DNA of 64,000 nt, taken from positions 1,674,001-1,738,000 of the forward strand of contig NW_020167521.1 in the NCBI RefSeq assembly GCF_001641265.1, given 5' to 3'. Below are positions 46,840 to 58,782 of the stretch, piece by piece. How positions within the stretch are numbered: position 1 is the first letter of the stretch; every line of letters begins with the position of its first letter. The DNA comes from Pseudogymnoascus destructans. Its lineage: Eukaryota; Ascomycota; Leotiomycetes; Thelebolales; Thelebolaceae. The notes beneath the pieces are model-generated. The model had not been told where the DNA came from. It worked only from the letters and a program-made list of their open reading frames with translations, and ran no database searches. The translations under genes were made by a program, and so were the position numbers.

Positions 46840-47641
46840 AAATGATGAAAGCCAGTTGATGCTAGCTCTCCAAGCTATATAAAGCGACCAAAGTTACGTC
46901 CTCGAGTTGCTGCTAAGATCTATTCTGTTGACCACCGCAAGCTAGGCCGTCGTTTATTAGGCATACCTTCACGACGCGATATTCAAGCCAACTTACAGAA
47001 ATTAACTAACTTAGAGGAATCAGTCCTTGTTCAATATATACTCGACCTAGCTACCAAAGGGTTTCCTCCTCAGTTGTCTATTGTTGCAGATATGGCAAAT
47101 CGACTACTTGAAACGCACGACGCGCCACGCGTTGGGTCGTGTTAGGCTTCAAACTTTGTTAAGCGGCGTGTAGAGCTCCGGGCACGCTTCTAGCGCAAAT
47201 ACGACTACCAGAGGGCTAAGTGTGAAGATCCAGAACTTATACGTGGCTGGTTTGAGCTTGTGTGTAACACAATTGAGAAATATGGTATCTATAAAGCAGA
47301 TATCTACAACTTTGATGAGACTGGGTTTATGATGGGTATTATCTCAACTGCTACTGTTGTAACAAGCTCAGGGTGGGCAAAAGCAAAGAAGGTACAGCCT
47401 GGCAATGGGTTACAGTAATCCAATTAGTTCTCGGGTTGGGCAGTGCCGCCATTCGTCATTGTTGCAGGCAAAAACCACCTTACATCTTGGTATGAGATTA
47501 GTGGATTTCCAAGCGATTGCGTAATTGCTGTTACTGAAAATGGCTGGACTACAAACGAGAGAGGCATGGATTGGATTCAGCATGTTGAGAAGCACACAAA
47601 GCTGCAGAGTGTTGGTGGTTATCGCTTGTTAGTCCTTGATG

Positions 47642-47868
47642 GTCATGAGCAGTGTGTTAAATAGTATGAACCTGTATACTGCCAAGGAATGCACATGCCA
47701 GCATAAAGCACGTGCATGATAGTTGCTCTACCAACATGATAATAACCTCAGTAACACAATGTTTATTTATCCCAAATTTTCCTATTTGGAACCCGCTCAG
47801 ACTCTATGATGTTAGGAAAAGTGCTTGGCAGTATACGGGTTTATACTATTTAACACACTGGTCATGAG
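47642..47868 (+). mobile_element. hAT-type MITE with 8-bp target duplication
   Basis: A 211-bp non-coding element (47650-47860) begins CAGTGTGTTAAATAGTAT and ends with its inverted counterpart ATACTATTTAACACACTG. The terminal inverted repeats extend about 37 bp with two mismatches. It is flanked by the perfect 8-bp duplication GTCATGAG (47642-47649 and 47861-47868). CAGTG ends and 8-bp target duplications are the signature of hAT transposons. It lies inside the pogo transposase exactly where GHE is followed by SHH, so the insertion point is unambiguous. Confidence 0.93.
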
Positions 47869-47926
47869 AGCCACCACTAGGACAAGTTTGAGGAGTACTG
47901 CAAAGAACACAACATTATAACTCTCT

Positions 47927-48175
47927 GTATGTGTAAGGAAGGCCATCACGTGCCACCACGTGAGGTCCCTTTCATAAGCAGCCCATAGGGCTCGGTAAAA
48001 TAGGGCACAAGGTGCATAGATAAAAGGGGTTGGAGGCCTCGGAAGAAGGCCTCCAGTCAATAGTCGATGTATCTACGTAGACCTATTGTGCTTACAGAAT
48101 ACGATACCTTCCTGCCTCCTGACCTGGTTCCCTGGACTCCCGTGAGACCCTTAGGCTTACGATCCTTACAGTATG
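47927..48175 (+). mobile_element. Solo LTR of a second retrotransposon family
   Basis: A 239-bp element (47932-48170) starts TGTAAGGA and ends TCCTTACA, short perfect inverted ends of LTR type. It is flanked by the 5-bp duplication GTATG (47927-47931 and 48171-48175). It interrupts the pogo transposase between LCM and PAHSSHLLQP. Its sequence is unrelated to the chromovirus LTR next door, and no internal region remains, so it arose by recombination between two LTRs. Confidence 0.92.
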
Positions 48176-48427
48176 CCCGCTCATTCCTCTCATCTACTCC
48201 AGCCACTTGATGTTGGCTGTTTTAGCCTATTGAAAAGGGCTTATGGTCGGCAAATTGAAGATATGATGTGGGCTCATATTTCTCATATTACTAAGGATGA
48301 CTTCTTTCCTGCCTTCTACGCTGCATTTAACATTGCAATGACAGAAAGCAACATTCAAGGAGGCTTCCGGGGCGCTGGCCTTTAGGGGCATATTTGGAAG
48401 GGGTCAGTGTTCCCATTAGTATAATAC

Positions 48428-49361
48428 TGTCATACTGACATTCGTTGCACTCAGTTTGCTATCAAACTCAAGAGCAAACTTAGAAATCTCCTCCTCAAAC
48501 CTACAAGTCACCATACATATCTTGGCTTATCACACCAACAACAGAAGCAATACTACTCAACGATTGCTGCAAACTCTTCTACTACATCTGTTTATGCTAC
48601 ATACATCACGGCATATCATTTGAACACTCATTGAACAAGTTATTAAGAAAATCTCCTCCTTAAGGGGGTGGGCCAATACTACCACATGGCATATATCTAC
48701 CAACTAGAGGCCTAGGAACATGAACGATAGCTCTAGAAGCTTCTACAACCCTCTATGATTCATTACACGTCATCGCTCCTTAGTTACCCACAAGATTGGT
48801 TAAGTTATGACATAATTTATCTATAGGTACTCTGACCTTGGACCTCCTTTTCACTTCCTATAGGCTAGGAACCCAAGAGATGGTTCTATGGGATTCTCTT
48901 ACGTTCACTACATGATTAGCAAGCTAGTTGTGGGTCGCACTTGATTTCTAATACATTTACCAAGCCTGGTTAGTCATGGAAAGTCATGGAAAATGAGAGA
49001 ACTACACTCCTTTGGCATAAATAGGATTGCCCTTTCCTTAAGAAAGGGCAAGCAGACAATACAGTAAATCGACTAGCACATACTTCTACGTCTTTTCCAA
49101 GCTTCCAAGCATTGATCTTGTTATTCTCTGTTTTGAAAAGTCAGTGAGGTGCTACCTCTGACTTACCCCTGAGTTCTCAGACTCAACATTTGTTGCAACT
49201 TGTCTAAACCACTTCACCACATCATACACCTGATTGCTGCGTTGTGGAATAGTCTAAGCTACAACCCTTTGGCTCTGTTTCCTAAGACAGTGTGTTGTCT
49301 TAGTAAATTCATCCCTTCCTTGGGTGGCTAGATTCTCATATCTGGTGCACCCACCATTACA
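48428..49361 (+). repeat. 5' LTR of the chromovirus
   Basis: 934 bp, starting TGTCATACTGACATTCG and ending CACCCACCATTACA. The AGCATAAATAGG-like segment near 49015 is TATA-like and could be the promoter (GGCATAAATAGGATTGCC). The tRNA primer site right after the LTR (from 49362) is not one I can name. Confidence 0.93.
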
Positions 49362-49413
49362 CCTTGCCTGCTTCAAGCTTCAACTATTTCTATAGCAGCA
49401 CTTCGATACTACA

Positions 49414-52400
49414 ATGGAGGACGACCAAGCTCCTACAACTACTGCTGAACAGCAGATGCAACAACTGTTTGCCTTTATACAAACTATAGCAAACAAACTT
49501 GAGAATTTGGAAAACACCTTTCAAGCCAACACTTCAGCAACACAATCTTCAACTCAGACACATCATACAGAGCTTCCCACAGCTCCTCTGGCTATTTCGA
49601 GTACCCCAGGTGCACTTCCTAAAGTGCAAACACCAGATTTATACCATGGAGACAGGAGGAAGTTGAAGGGATTTCTTATGCAACTGGACATCTACTTCAC
49701 CCTCAGGCCTCATCAGTTCACCTCAGACATTCAGAAGATCTATTTCGCTGCCAGCTACCTCCGTGGATCTGCATTCAACTTCTTTGAGCCATATCTTAGA
49801 AGACTTAGTGGCAACAACCAAAATACCACTACACCTTTGATTACCTCTTATGACCAGTTTCAAGAGGAACTTACCAGGACCTTTGGAGACATCAACGAAA
49901 CTGCTACAGCAGAAAGAGAGCTACAGAAGCTATGTCAAAAGACCTCTGCTGCTCAGTATACAACAGAATTTAGGAGAATCACTTCTCACTTGACTTGGAA
50001 TGAAGAAGCCTTAGTCTTCACTTACTACCAAGGGCTCAAGAGCTCTATTAAGGATGAACTCAGCAAAGAAGAACGCCCTACAACACTTCAAACGCTTATA
50101 GAGAAAGCTGTCAGACTTGATGATAGGCTTTTTGAAAGAAGAAAGGAGAAGAACCATGTAATGGTGGGTGCACCAGATATGAGAATCTAGCCACCCAAGG
50201 AAGGGATGAATTTACTAAGACAACACACTGTCTTAGGAAACAGAGCCAAAGGGTTGTAGCTTAGACTATTCCACAACGCAGCAATCAGGTGTATGATGTG
50301 GTGAAGTGGTTTAGACAAGTTGCAACAAATGTTGAGTCTGAGAACTCAGGGGTAAGTCAGAGGTTAGCACCTCACTGACTTTTCAAAAACAGAGAATAAC
50401 AAGATCAATGCTTGGAAGCTTGTAAAAGACGTGGAAGTATGTGATAGTCGATTTACTGTATTGCCTGCTTGCCCTTTCTTAAGGAAAGGGCAATCCTATT
50501 TATGCCAAAGGAGTGTAGTTCTCTCATTTTCCATGACTTTCCATGACTAACCAGGCTTGGTAAATGTATTAGAAATCAAGTGCGACCCACAACTAGCTTG
50601 CTAATCATGTAGTGAACGTAAGAGAATCCCATAGAACCATCTCTTGGGTTCCTAGCCTATAGGAAGTGAAAAGGAGGTCCAAGGTCAGAGTACCTATAGA
50701 TAAATTATGTCATAACTTAACCAATCTTGTGGGTAACTAAGGAGCGATGACGTGTAATGAATCATAGAGGGTTGTAGAAGCTTCTAGAGCTATCGTTCAT
50801 GTTTCTAGGCCTCTAGTTGGTAGAGATATGCCATGTGGTAGTATTGGCCCACCCCCTTAAGGAGGAGATTTTCTTAATAACTTGTTCAATGAGTGTCCAA
50901 ATGATATGCCGTGATGTATGTAGCATAAACAGATGTAGTAGAAGAGTTTGCAGCAATCGTTGAGTAGTATTGCTTCTGTTGTTGGTGTGATAAGCCAAGA
51001 TATGTATGGTGACTTGTAGGTTTGAGGAGGAGATTTCTAAGTTTGCTCTTGAGTTTGATAGCAAACTGAGTGCAACGAATGTCAGTATGACAAACCAAGA
51101 CTGGCATCCAACAAGAAATTTCAACAATTACACCTCTACACCAACTGCTAAGGACTCAGCACCTGAACCTATGGACTTAGACGCCTCTATAAAGAGATCT
51201 ACAGCAAATCCAGCACCTCAGCCTACAGGATACCCTCAAAAACTGAAAAGGGGTAAACTTACCCCTCAAGAAAGAAAACACAGAATGGACAACAACCTTT
51301 GTTTATACTGTGGCAAAGGGGGACACAGAATTCAGGAGTGCTATTCAGCACGGGGGAGTGCTGATTCAAAACATATAGCAGCCTCAGACACAGTCACAAC
51401 TGCTATTCCTGAAAAACTTGAAAAATCCCTAGCAGGCACAACTTCAACTGAGACTATAACTTCTCCCCTAGACAACAAAGATGTGTCGATGGTGCTTTCT
51501 CAGAGTCTCACACACCTGTTAATCCCTATTCAACTCCATTTCAAACAACAGGTGTTGTCTACAAGGGCTATGATAGACTCAGGGGCAACAGGCAACTTTA
51601 TATCTCAAGACCTCATCTTGACACACCAGTTACCTACAATTCCCAAACGCACTCCAGAGTTGCTCCGAGTCATTGATGGAACTCCTATCAGTTCAGGTTC
51701 CATTACCTGCAACACCCCAGTACTCAAACTTGAGATTCCCCTAGGAAAATCAACATTTTCAGACACCATCTCTTTAGATGTTATACCAATGAAGTACCCA
51801 GTTATCCTAGGTCTTTCATGGCTTCAAAGGCATGATCCAACTATCAATTGGAAGCATTTATCGCTTGGGTTTAGCTCAAATCCTGAGCTCAATACTGAAA
51901 AAACCCTTCAAGCCTCAGTTACCCCTATTCAGGTCCAAGACTCAAACTTGTCCCAGATCAAGGATTTTGACCAAACTATGGACGATATATCATCTCTGAT
52001 ATGGGTTAAACCTTTCCAACCTGTCCTGGAGATAGCAGCTACTTCAGATTTGGAGAAATCATCTCAGGAGGTCATTTTGCCTTTAGCATACCAAGACTAC
52101 CAACATCTTTTTGACAAGGCAAAGGCATCAATTCTGCCAAAGCACCAGCCTTATGACCATGAGATACCACTCGCAGAAGGCTCAATGCCTCCCTACGGCC
52201 CTATCTACTCTCTATCTGAATTAGAGCTGAAAACTCTCAGAGAATACCTAGATGAGAACCTTAGTTCTGGCTTTATCAGACCTTCTTCCTCACCAGCAGG
52301 AGCTCCCATTCTCTTTGTCAAGAAGAAAGATGGCTCCTTGCGTCTCTGTGTTGATTATAGGGGCCTTAATGCAGTCACTGTTAAAAACAGATATGCTTTA

Positions 52401-55148
52401 CCCCTTATCCCTGAGCTCATAGATAGGCTCTCTTCAGCAAGGATCTTTACCAAGTTAGATCTCAGGGGAGCTTATAACCTGATACGCATCAAGGAAGGTG
52501 ATGAGTGGAAGACAGCATTCAGAACACGCTATGGTCATTTTGAATACCAGGTAATGCCTTTTGGGCTTGCCAATGCACCTGCTTCTTTCCAAGCTCTCAT
52601 GAATGATATTCTAAGACCTTACTTGGATATCTTTGTTGTTGTCTACTTAGACGACATTCTTATATACTCTTTAGACACTCAAGAGCATGTTCTACATGTT
52701 AGACAAGTCTTAGAGAAGCTATCTCAAGCACAACTCTTTTGCAAACTTGAGAAATGTCTTTTCCATATGTCTCAAGTTGATTTCTTAGGACATAGAATTT
52801 CAACAGAAGGCATTCAGATGGACCCTGAAAAGACAAAAGCAGTACAAATGTGGCCTATTCCTTCCAGCATTAAAGAGGTTCAGTATTTCCTTGGGTTTGC
52901 CAACTATTACAGGAGGTTTATACCAAGATATACATCCTTGGCTTTACCCCTTACTCAATTACTTCACAAGGACACTTTGTATCACTGGGATAAGACACAG
53001 CAAGATGCTTTCGATGCTCTTAAAGGAGAATTTAAAGAAGGGAAAATGTTACTACACTTTAACCCCTTGAAACCTGCCACTCTTGAGACAGATGCCTCAG
53101 ATTTTGCCATTTCTGGAATCTTATACCAAGCTCCAAAAGACAAACAAGAAGAGCTACAGCCTGTGGCATTTTACTCAAGAAAGCTATCAGCAGCTGAACA
53201 AAACTATCCCATTACAGACAAGGAACTGCTTGCCATAGTATGTTCTCTAAAGCATTGGAGATGCTACCTTGAAGGGGCAAACTATCCTATCACTATTTAC
53301 AGTGACCATTCAAATCTCTTGACCTTTACAACCACTAAACAGCTCAATCGACGACAAGCAAGGTGGTCTGAACAACTAGGAGGTTTTGACTTTGTTATAA
53401 AACATGTCTCAGGGGCCAAGAATCAAAGAGCAGATCTCCTCTCAAGAAGACATGACTACCAAGATTCTGCTAAAACTAGCAATACAAAGGCTCTGCTAGA
53501 CTCAGCAAAGCTTATAGCAGCATCTTTAAGCAACCCTAGTACTACAGAGGACTTAGGGGTAAACTTATCCCCTCAAGACCAAGTTGCCCCCATTACCTCT
53601 TCTCAGGAACCAGAGACCTTTAAAGACTATACACCCTCAGCAACACTTCTTAAAGCATTCAAAGATGCTTACAACCATGATCCCTTTGCGAAAAGAACTT
53701 TGGAATACCTCCAGAAGAAAGGTTCCTCTCTTGAGAAAGTTGGACTACAGAATTTCTCAAAAAATCAGCATGGACTTCTCTTATTCAAGAACTATATCTA
53801 TGTCCCAAGGGATAAACGATTACAGCTACACCTCCTACAGCAGTTCCATGATGCTCCAGCTGCAGGGCACTTTGGCTTTGCAAAAACTTATGAACTTCTA
53901 ACAAGAAAGTTCTACTGGCCTAGTCTAAGGACTACTCTTCAAGACTATATATCTTCTTGCACTACTTGCAACTTGAACAAGCCTACACGGCAAAAGCCCT
54001 ATGGCCTCTTGCAGCCTCTACCTATACCAGAACGCCCATGGGACTCCATATCCATTGACTTTATAGTCAAGTTGCCTCCTTCTATCCCAAAAGGGGGTGC
54101 TACCCCTTATGACTCTATCCTTGTGGTGGTAGAAAGGCTCACAAAAATGGCACACTTTGAGCCTTGCAATGAGACTATCACAGCTTCTGAACTTGCGTGG
54201 CTATTCCTCAAGGTGGTCTTTAAATATCATGGAATTCCTGGACACTGGATCTCAGATAGGGGAGCAGTTTTCACTTCAAACTTTTTTAAGGAGTTCTCTA
54301 AACTCTTAAACATGGAACAACGCTTCTCTACAGCTTATCACCCTCAAACAGATGGCCAGACAGAGAGAGTCAACTCTGTACTTGAACAATATCTAAGAAT
54401 TTATACAAACTATGCTCAAGACAACTGGGCAGATCTTCTCCATCTTGCAGAATTTGCTTACAACAACACAGTCTCTAACACCACAAAAGAGACACCTTTC
54501 TATGCAAACTATGGTTATCACCCTAGGTTTGAAGTGGCAGAACTGAATTGTCCTGAAAATTTCAAAAACCCTTCTGCTACTGAAAGAATCATCTACCTTA
54601 AGGGCCTCCAGGACTATCTCAAGGTTCAAATACAGCGTGCACAAGACGAGCAGGCTCAGGCCTTTAACAGGGGGGTGGTTGCACCACAATTCAAAGTTGG
54701 TGATCAAGTCTTTTTGTCTAGAAGACATATCACAACTACTAGACCTTCAGACAAACTTGATACTAAAAGACTTGGACCTTTTAAGATCACAAGGACTATT
54801 GGCAAGAATGCTTTCGAGCTTGCATTACCACCTACTTGGACTATCCATAATGTCTTCCATGCATCTCTCTTGTCTAAGGCACAAGAAAGTTCCTTAAGAC
54901 CACTTCAGTCTCCTCCACCTCCTGTTCTGATCTTGGATCAACCAGAATATGAAGTAGAGTCTATCCTTGACAAAAAGACACTTAGAGGTCAGGACTACTT
55001 CCTCGTTAAGTGGAAAGGCTATCCTACAAGTGACAACACTTGGGAGCCTAAGAGAAATCTAAAAAATGCATCTAAGCTCATTCTAGAATTTCTTTCTAAG
55101 AAAGCCACCTGGCTAAAGGGCAAGCAGACAGCCCACAAACGTCCTTAA
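49414..55148 (+). CDS. Chromovirus gag-pol, split by a reversed solo LTR
   Basis: Gag begins at ATG 49414 with a coiled-coil start and a retrotransposon gag domain (about 49600-50100). The frame is cut at 50157 by the solo LTR and resumes after the duplicated AACCA at 51098, in the same phase. Then follow a CCHC zinc knuckle (Cys-x2-Cys-x4-His-x4-Cys near 51300), an aspartic protease (DSGATG near 51575), reverse transcriptase with YLDD near 52645, RNase H (TDASDF near 53090) and an integrase with HHCC and DDE regions (about 53850-54500). A C-terminal chromodomain follows (EYEVESILDKK, FLVKWKGYP; about 54945-55090). Stop TAA is at 55146-55148. No other break is seen in pol. An apparent ATG at 51006 lies inside the solo LTR and is not the true start. 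Confidence 0.92.
50152..51097 (-). mobile_element. Reversed solo LTR inserted in gag
   Basis: 936 bp (50157-51092), the reverse complement of the flanking element's LTR: starts TGTAATGGTGGGTGCACC and ends GTCAGTATGACA. It is flanked by the duplication AACCA (50152-50156 and 51093-51097). It has a handful of differences from the host LTRs, so it came from another copy of the same family. It ends gag soon after its left border and so disables the element. Confidence 0.95.
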
Positions 55149-55159
55149 AAGGGGGATCA
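55147..55159 (+). promoter_or_regulatory. Polypurine tract of the chromovirus
   Basis: AAAAGGGGGATCA lies immediately before the 3' LTR, overlapping the gag-pol stop. This is the expected site and composition for the plus-strand primer. Confidence 0.8.
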
Positions 55160-56094
55160 TGTCATACTGACATTCGTTGCACTCAGTTTGCTATCAAACT
55201 CAAGAGCAAACTTAGAAATCTCCTCCTCAAACCTACAAGTCACCATACATATCTTGGCTTATCACACCAACAACAGAAGCAATACTACTCAACGATTGCT
55301 GCAAACTCTTCTACTACATCTGTTTATGCTACATACATCACGGCATATCATTTGAACACTCATTGAACAAGTTATTAAGAAAATCTCCTCCTTAAGGGGG
55401 TGGGCCAATACTACCACATGGCATATATCTACCAACTAGAGGCCTAGGAACATGAACGATAGCTCTAGAAGCTTCTACAACCCTCTATGATTCATTACAC
55501 GTCATCGCTCCTTAGTTACCCACAAGATTGGTTAAGTTATGACATAATTTATCTATAGGTACTCTGACCTTGGACCTCCTTTTCACTTCCTATAGGCTAG
55601 GAACCCAAGAGATGGTTCTATGGGATTCTCTTACGTTCACTACATGATTAGCAAGCTAGTTGTGGGTCGCACTTGATTTCTAATACATTTACCAAGCCTG
55701 GTTAGTCATGGAAAGTCATGGAAAATGAGAGAACTACACTCCTTTGGCATAAATAGGATTGCCCTTTCCTTAAGAAAGGGCAAGCAGACAATACAGTAAA
55801 TCGACTAGCACATACTTCTACGTCTTTTCCAAGCTTCCAAGCATTGATCTTGTTATTCTCTGTTTTGAAAAGTCAGTGAGGTGCTAACCTCTGACTTACC
55901 CCTGAGTTCTCAGACTCAACATTTGTTGCAACTTGTCTAAACCACTTCACCACATCATACACCTGATTGCTGCGTTGTGGAATAGTCTAAGCTACAACCC
56001 TTTGGCTCTGTTTCCTAAGACAGTGTGTTGTCTTAGTAAATTCATCCCTTCCTTGGGTGGCTAGATTCTCATATCTGGTGCACCCACCATTACA
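55160..56094 (+). repeat. 3' LTR of the chromovirus
   Basis: 935 bp, nearly identical to the 5' LTR, with the same TG...CA ends. Followed by the AATAC target duplication. Confidence 0.94.
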
Positions 56095-56177
56095 AATACT
56101 TAAGTATTCAGGCCATTATGATACTAGTGAGCTCTGTATCAATACTTAAGTATTAATACGGGCAATACTTAAGTATT
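56095..56177. repeat. Three copies of the palindrome AATACTTAAGTATT
   Basis: The 14-bp perfect palindrome occurs at 56095-56108 (its first five bases are the chromovirus target duplication), 56141-56154 and 56164-56177. A variant, AATACTTAAGTATA, is at about 58141-58154 beyond the LTR cluster. Confidence 0.9.
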
Positions 56178-56250
56178 TCATGTAATGTTAAAAATTGAAG
56201 CTGTAAAAACTGTATACTCTATAACCCTGTAAATTTCAGAACATATTGAA

Positions 56251-56406
56251 CTAGCTAGATATCATAGTCATTGCTGCCTCTTGCAACAATATATCTGGGA
56301 GTGTTGACAGCTCATCATCTACAAACGGCAAAGCTGTACTCTTATTCTTCTTAAACCAAGACTTCAAGCACTCAACAGCTTGAATTGCCATAATACCTAG
56401 CCTGTT
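56251..56406 (-). pseudogene. Short transposase-like coding relic
   Basis: On the minus strand an open stretch reads GIMAIQAVECLKSWFKKN, then an acidic end and stop. It is cut at its upstream side by an LTR copy starting at 56407. It looks like the C-terminal end of a transposon protein, but I cannot name the family with confidence. Confidence 0.4.
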
Positions 56407-58042
56407 TGTCATACTGACATTCGTTGCACTCAGTTTGCTATCAAACTCAAGAGCAAACTTAGAAATCTCCTCCTCAAACCTACAAGTCACTATACATATT
56501 TTGGCTTGTCACACCAACAACAAGAGCAATACTACTCAATGATTGCTACAACCCTCTATGATTCATTACACGTCATTGCTCCTTATACTGGGCCGATATG
56601 ACCACATAACATATCTCTACAACCCTCTATGATTCATTACATGACATCACTCCTTAGTTACTGGGCTAATACTACACATGACAATCTCTATCAACTAGAG
56701 GCCTAGGAACATGAACGATAGCTCCAAAAGCTTCTACAACTGTCTATGATTCATTACACGCATCGCTCCTTAGTTACCCACAAGATTGGTTAAGTTATGA
56801 CATAATCTGTCTATAGGGGTACTCTGACCTTGGACCTCCTTTCACTTCCTATAGGCTAGGAACCTAGGAGATGGTTCTATGGGATTCTCTTACATCGACT
56901 ACAGTTACCAAGCCTGGTTAGTTATGGAAAGTCTTGGAAAATGAGAGAACTACACTCCTTTAGCATAAATAGGATTGCCCTTTCCTTAAGAAAGGGCAAG
57001 CAGACAATACAGTAAATCGACTATCATTCTATCAACTAGGGCCTAGGAACATGAACGATAGCTCCAAAAGCTTCTACAACTGTCTATGATTCATTACACG
57101 TCATCGCTCCTTAATTACCCACAAGATTGGTTAAGTTATGACTGGCTGACAAAGGGTCGTAGCTTAGACTATTCCACAACGCAGCAATCAGGTGTGTGAT
57201 GTAGTGAAGTGGTTCAGACAAGTTGCAACAAATGTTGAGTCTGGGAACTCAGGGGTAAGTCAGAGGTTAACACCTCACTGACTTTTCAGAAACAAGGAGT
57301 AACAAGATCAATGCTTGGAAGCTTGGAAAAGACGTGGAAGTATGTGATAGTCGATTTACTGTATTGTCTGCTTGCCCTTTCTTAAGGAAAGGGCAATCCT
57401 ATTTATGCCAAAGGAGTGTAGTTCTCTCATTTTCCATGACTTTCCATGACTAACCAGGCTTGGTAAATGTATTAGAAATCAAGTGCGACCCACAACTAGC
57501 TTGCTAATCATGTAGTGAACGTAAGAGAATCCCATAGAACCATCTCTTGGGTTTCTAGCCTATACGAAGTGAAAGGAGGTCCAAGGTCAGAGTACCCCTA
57601 TAGACAAATTATGTCATAACTTAACCAATCTTGTGGGTAACTAAGGAGCGATGACATGTAATGAATCATAGAGGGTTGTAAAAGCTTCTAGAGCTATCAT
57701 TCATGTTCCTAGGCCTCTAGTTGGTAGAGATATGCCATGTGGTAGTATTGGCCCACCCCCTTAAGGAGGAGATTTTCTTAATAACTTGTTCAATGAGTGT
57801 CCAAATGATATGCCGTGATGTATGTAGCATAAACAGATGTAGTAGAAGAGTTTGCAGCAATCGTTGAGTAGTATTACTCTTGTTGTTGGTGTGATAAGCC
57901 AAGATATGTATAGTGACTTGTAGGTTTGAGGAGGAGATTTCTAAGTTTGCTCTGAGTTTGATAGCAAACTGAGTGCAACGAATGTCAGTATGACACTTCC
58001 TTGGGTGGCTAGATTCTCACATCTGGTGCACCCACCATTACA
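56407..58042. repeat. Scrambled cluster of chromovirus LTR copies
   Basis: A diverged direct LTR starts at 56407 (TGTCATACTGACATTCG) with internal deletions. A segment beginning CAACTAG is repeated near 56690 and 57031. From about 57150 to 57994 the LTR runs in reverse, ending GTCAGTATGACA. From 57995 to 58042 the last 48 bp of a direct LTR reappear, ending CACCCACCATTACA. The outer 5-bp flanks (CTGTT and AGAAG) do not match. Most easily read as a direct LTR invaded by a reversed one, with later deletion and duplication. Confidence 0.85.
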
Positions 58043-58782
58043 AGAAGGTTCAGAAGCCATGATGTAGGCTGAATCATAAGACGTAAGGATAGAATGCAGA
58101 GTTTTCACGACGACCTGAAAATTGTGAAAGGATCACGTGGAATACTTAAGTATAATACGGGCCCGTATACGAGAGCCTCCCGTATATGGGCAATACTACT
58201 GGAAACACCGGAAGGGGTTAGGAATTGGTGGGATATAGCTTCGCATAACACACATCTTCAATGGCAAACCTTATTGTTGAACGCTATGGAGCGTGGGAAG
58301 CCCGTCTAGTGTCTTACCTGACTGCCAAGGGCCATCTCAGTTGGGACTGAAGCTATTCATGTCACATGTTCGATATTCTCACATATATGCGTGTCTCACA
58401 TATATAACTATTTAGGCCTAGTTTACTCACCGAGAGCAGCATCCTGAGCGAGCTTCAGGATGTGGCTCTCTAGACAATACACACTCGTTGGAGCGATCCA
58501 TTTGATATATCAGTTGGTTGATATCGCCCGTAAATCGTACCGGCCGCCAACTGAGAGGCCACAATTGCTGTGCCTCTGATGCAGCAATCCTTTCTCATAA
58601 ATGGGACCGCCTAGTATGGACGCCCATGGCATGAAATAAATGCGCTTTGTGGGTATCTCTAGACACTCCCGAACGCCACCCGCACAATCCCAGTCCCGTA
58701 TAGTCTATGCGCAGTATTCTAAACCACCCAATGCATCACCCCCTTGCCCTCAAGTGAACTCCAAGCATAGTCCATCTGGTCC
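58043..58782. other. Intergenic; possible short gene relic
   Basis: A 71-residue open frame on the plus strand (58094-58309) has ordinary protein composition (contains VKGSRGILKYNTGPYTR and WWDIASHNTHLQWQTLLLN) and may be a gene fragment, but I do not recognise it. The rest shows nothing. Confidence 0.35.

Larger units (their letters stand above)
46840..48427 (+). pseudogene. Dead pogo/Fot1-type DDE transposase, interrupted twice
   Basis: Conserved pieces are seen in order: an HTH-like start, SRRDIQANLQKLTNLEESVL, the CENP-B-type HTH part (ETHDAPRVG, FVKRRVELRARF), the DDE region (ADIYNFDETGFMMGI), WAVPPFVIVAGKNHLTSWY, the second catalytic region VLDGHE, and HSSHLLQPLDVGCFSLLKRA. Several TAG stops break the frame (for example near 47140, 47190 and 47880), each explicable by one transition, as in RIP damage. 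The body is split by a MITE (47650-47860) and a solo LTR (47932-48170). When those and their target duplications are ignored, the transposase pieces join without loss. The right terminal repeat is not evident. Confidence 0.88.
48428..56094 (+). mobile_element. Ty3/gypsy chromovirus, complete element
   Basis: This 7.67-kb element has a 5' LTR (48428-49361), one gag-pol frame, a polypurine tract and a 3' LTR (55160-56094). The flanking 5-bp duplication is AATAC (48423-48427 and 56095-56099). By eye the two LTRs differ by one base (a single A missing near 49157), so insertion is recent. The internal frame is cut by a reversed solo LTR of the same family (50157-51092). The element sits in the pogo relic's right flank, within an AATACTTAAGTATT palindrome. 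Confidence 0.95.

Noticed and set aside
51006..51092. ATG at 51006 as start of the pol polyprotein
   Set aside because: It lies inside the reversed solo LTR. The true frame comes from gag at 49414, and the LTR borders and AACCA duplication show where it was split.
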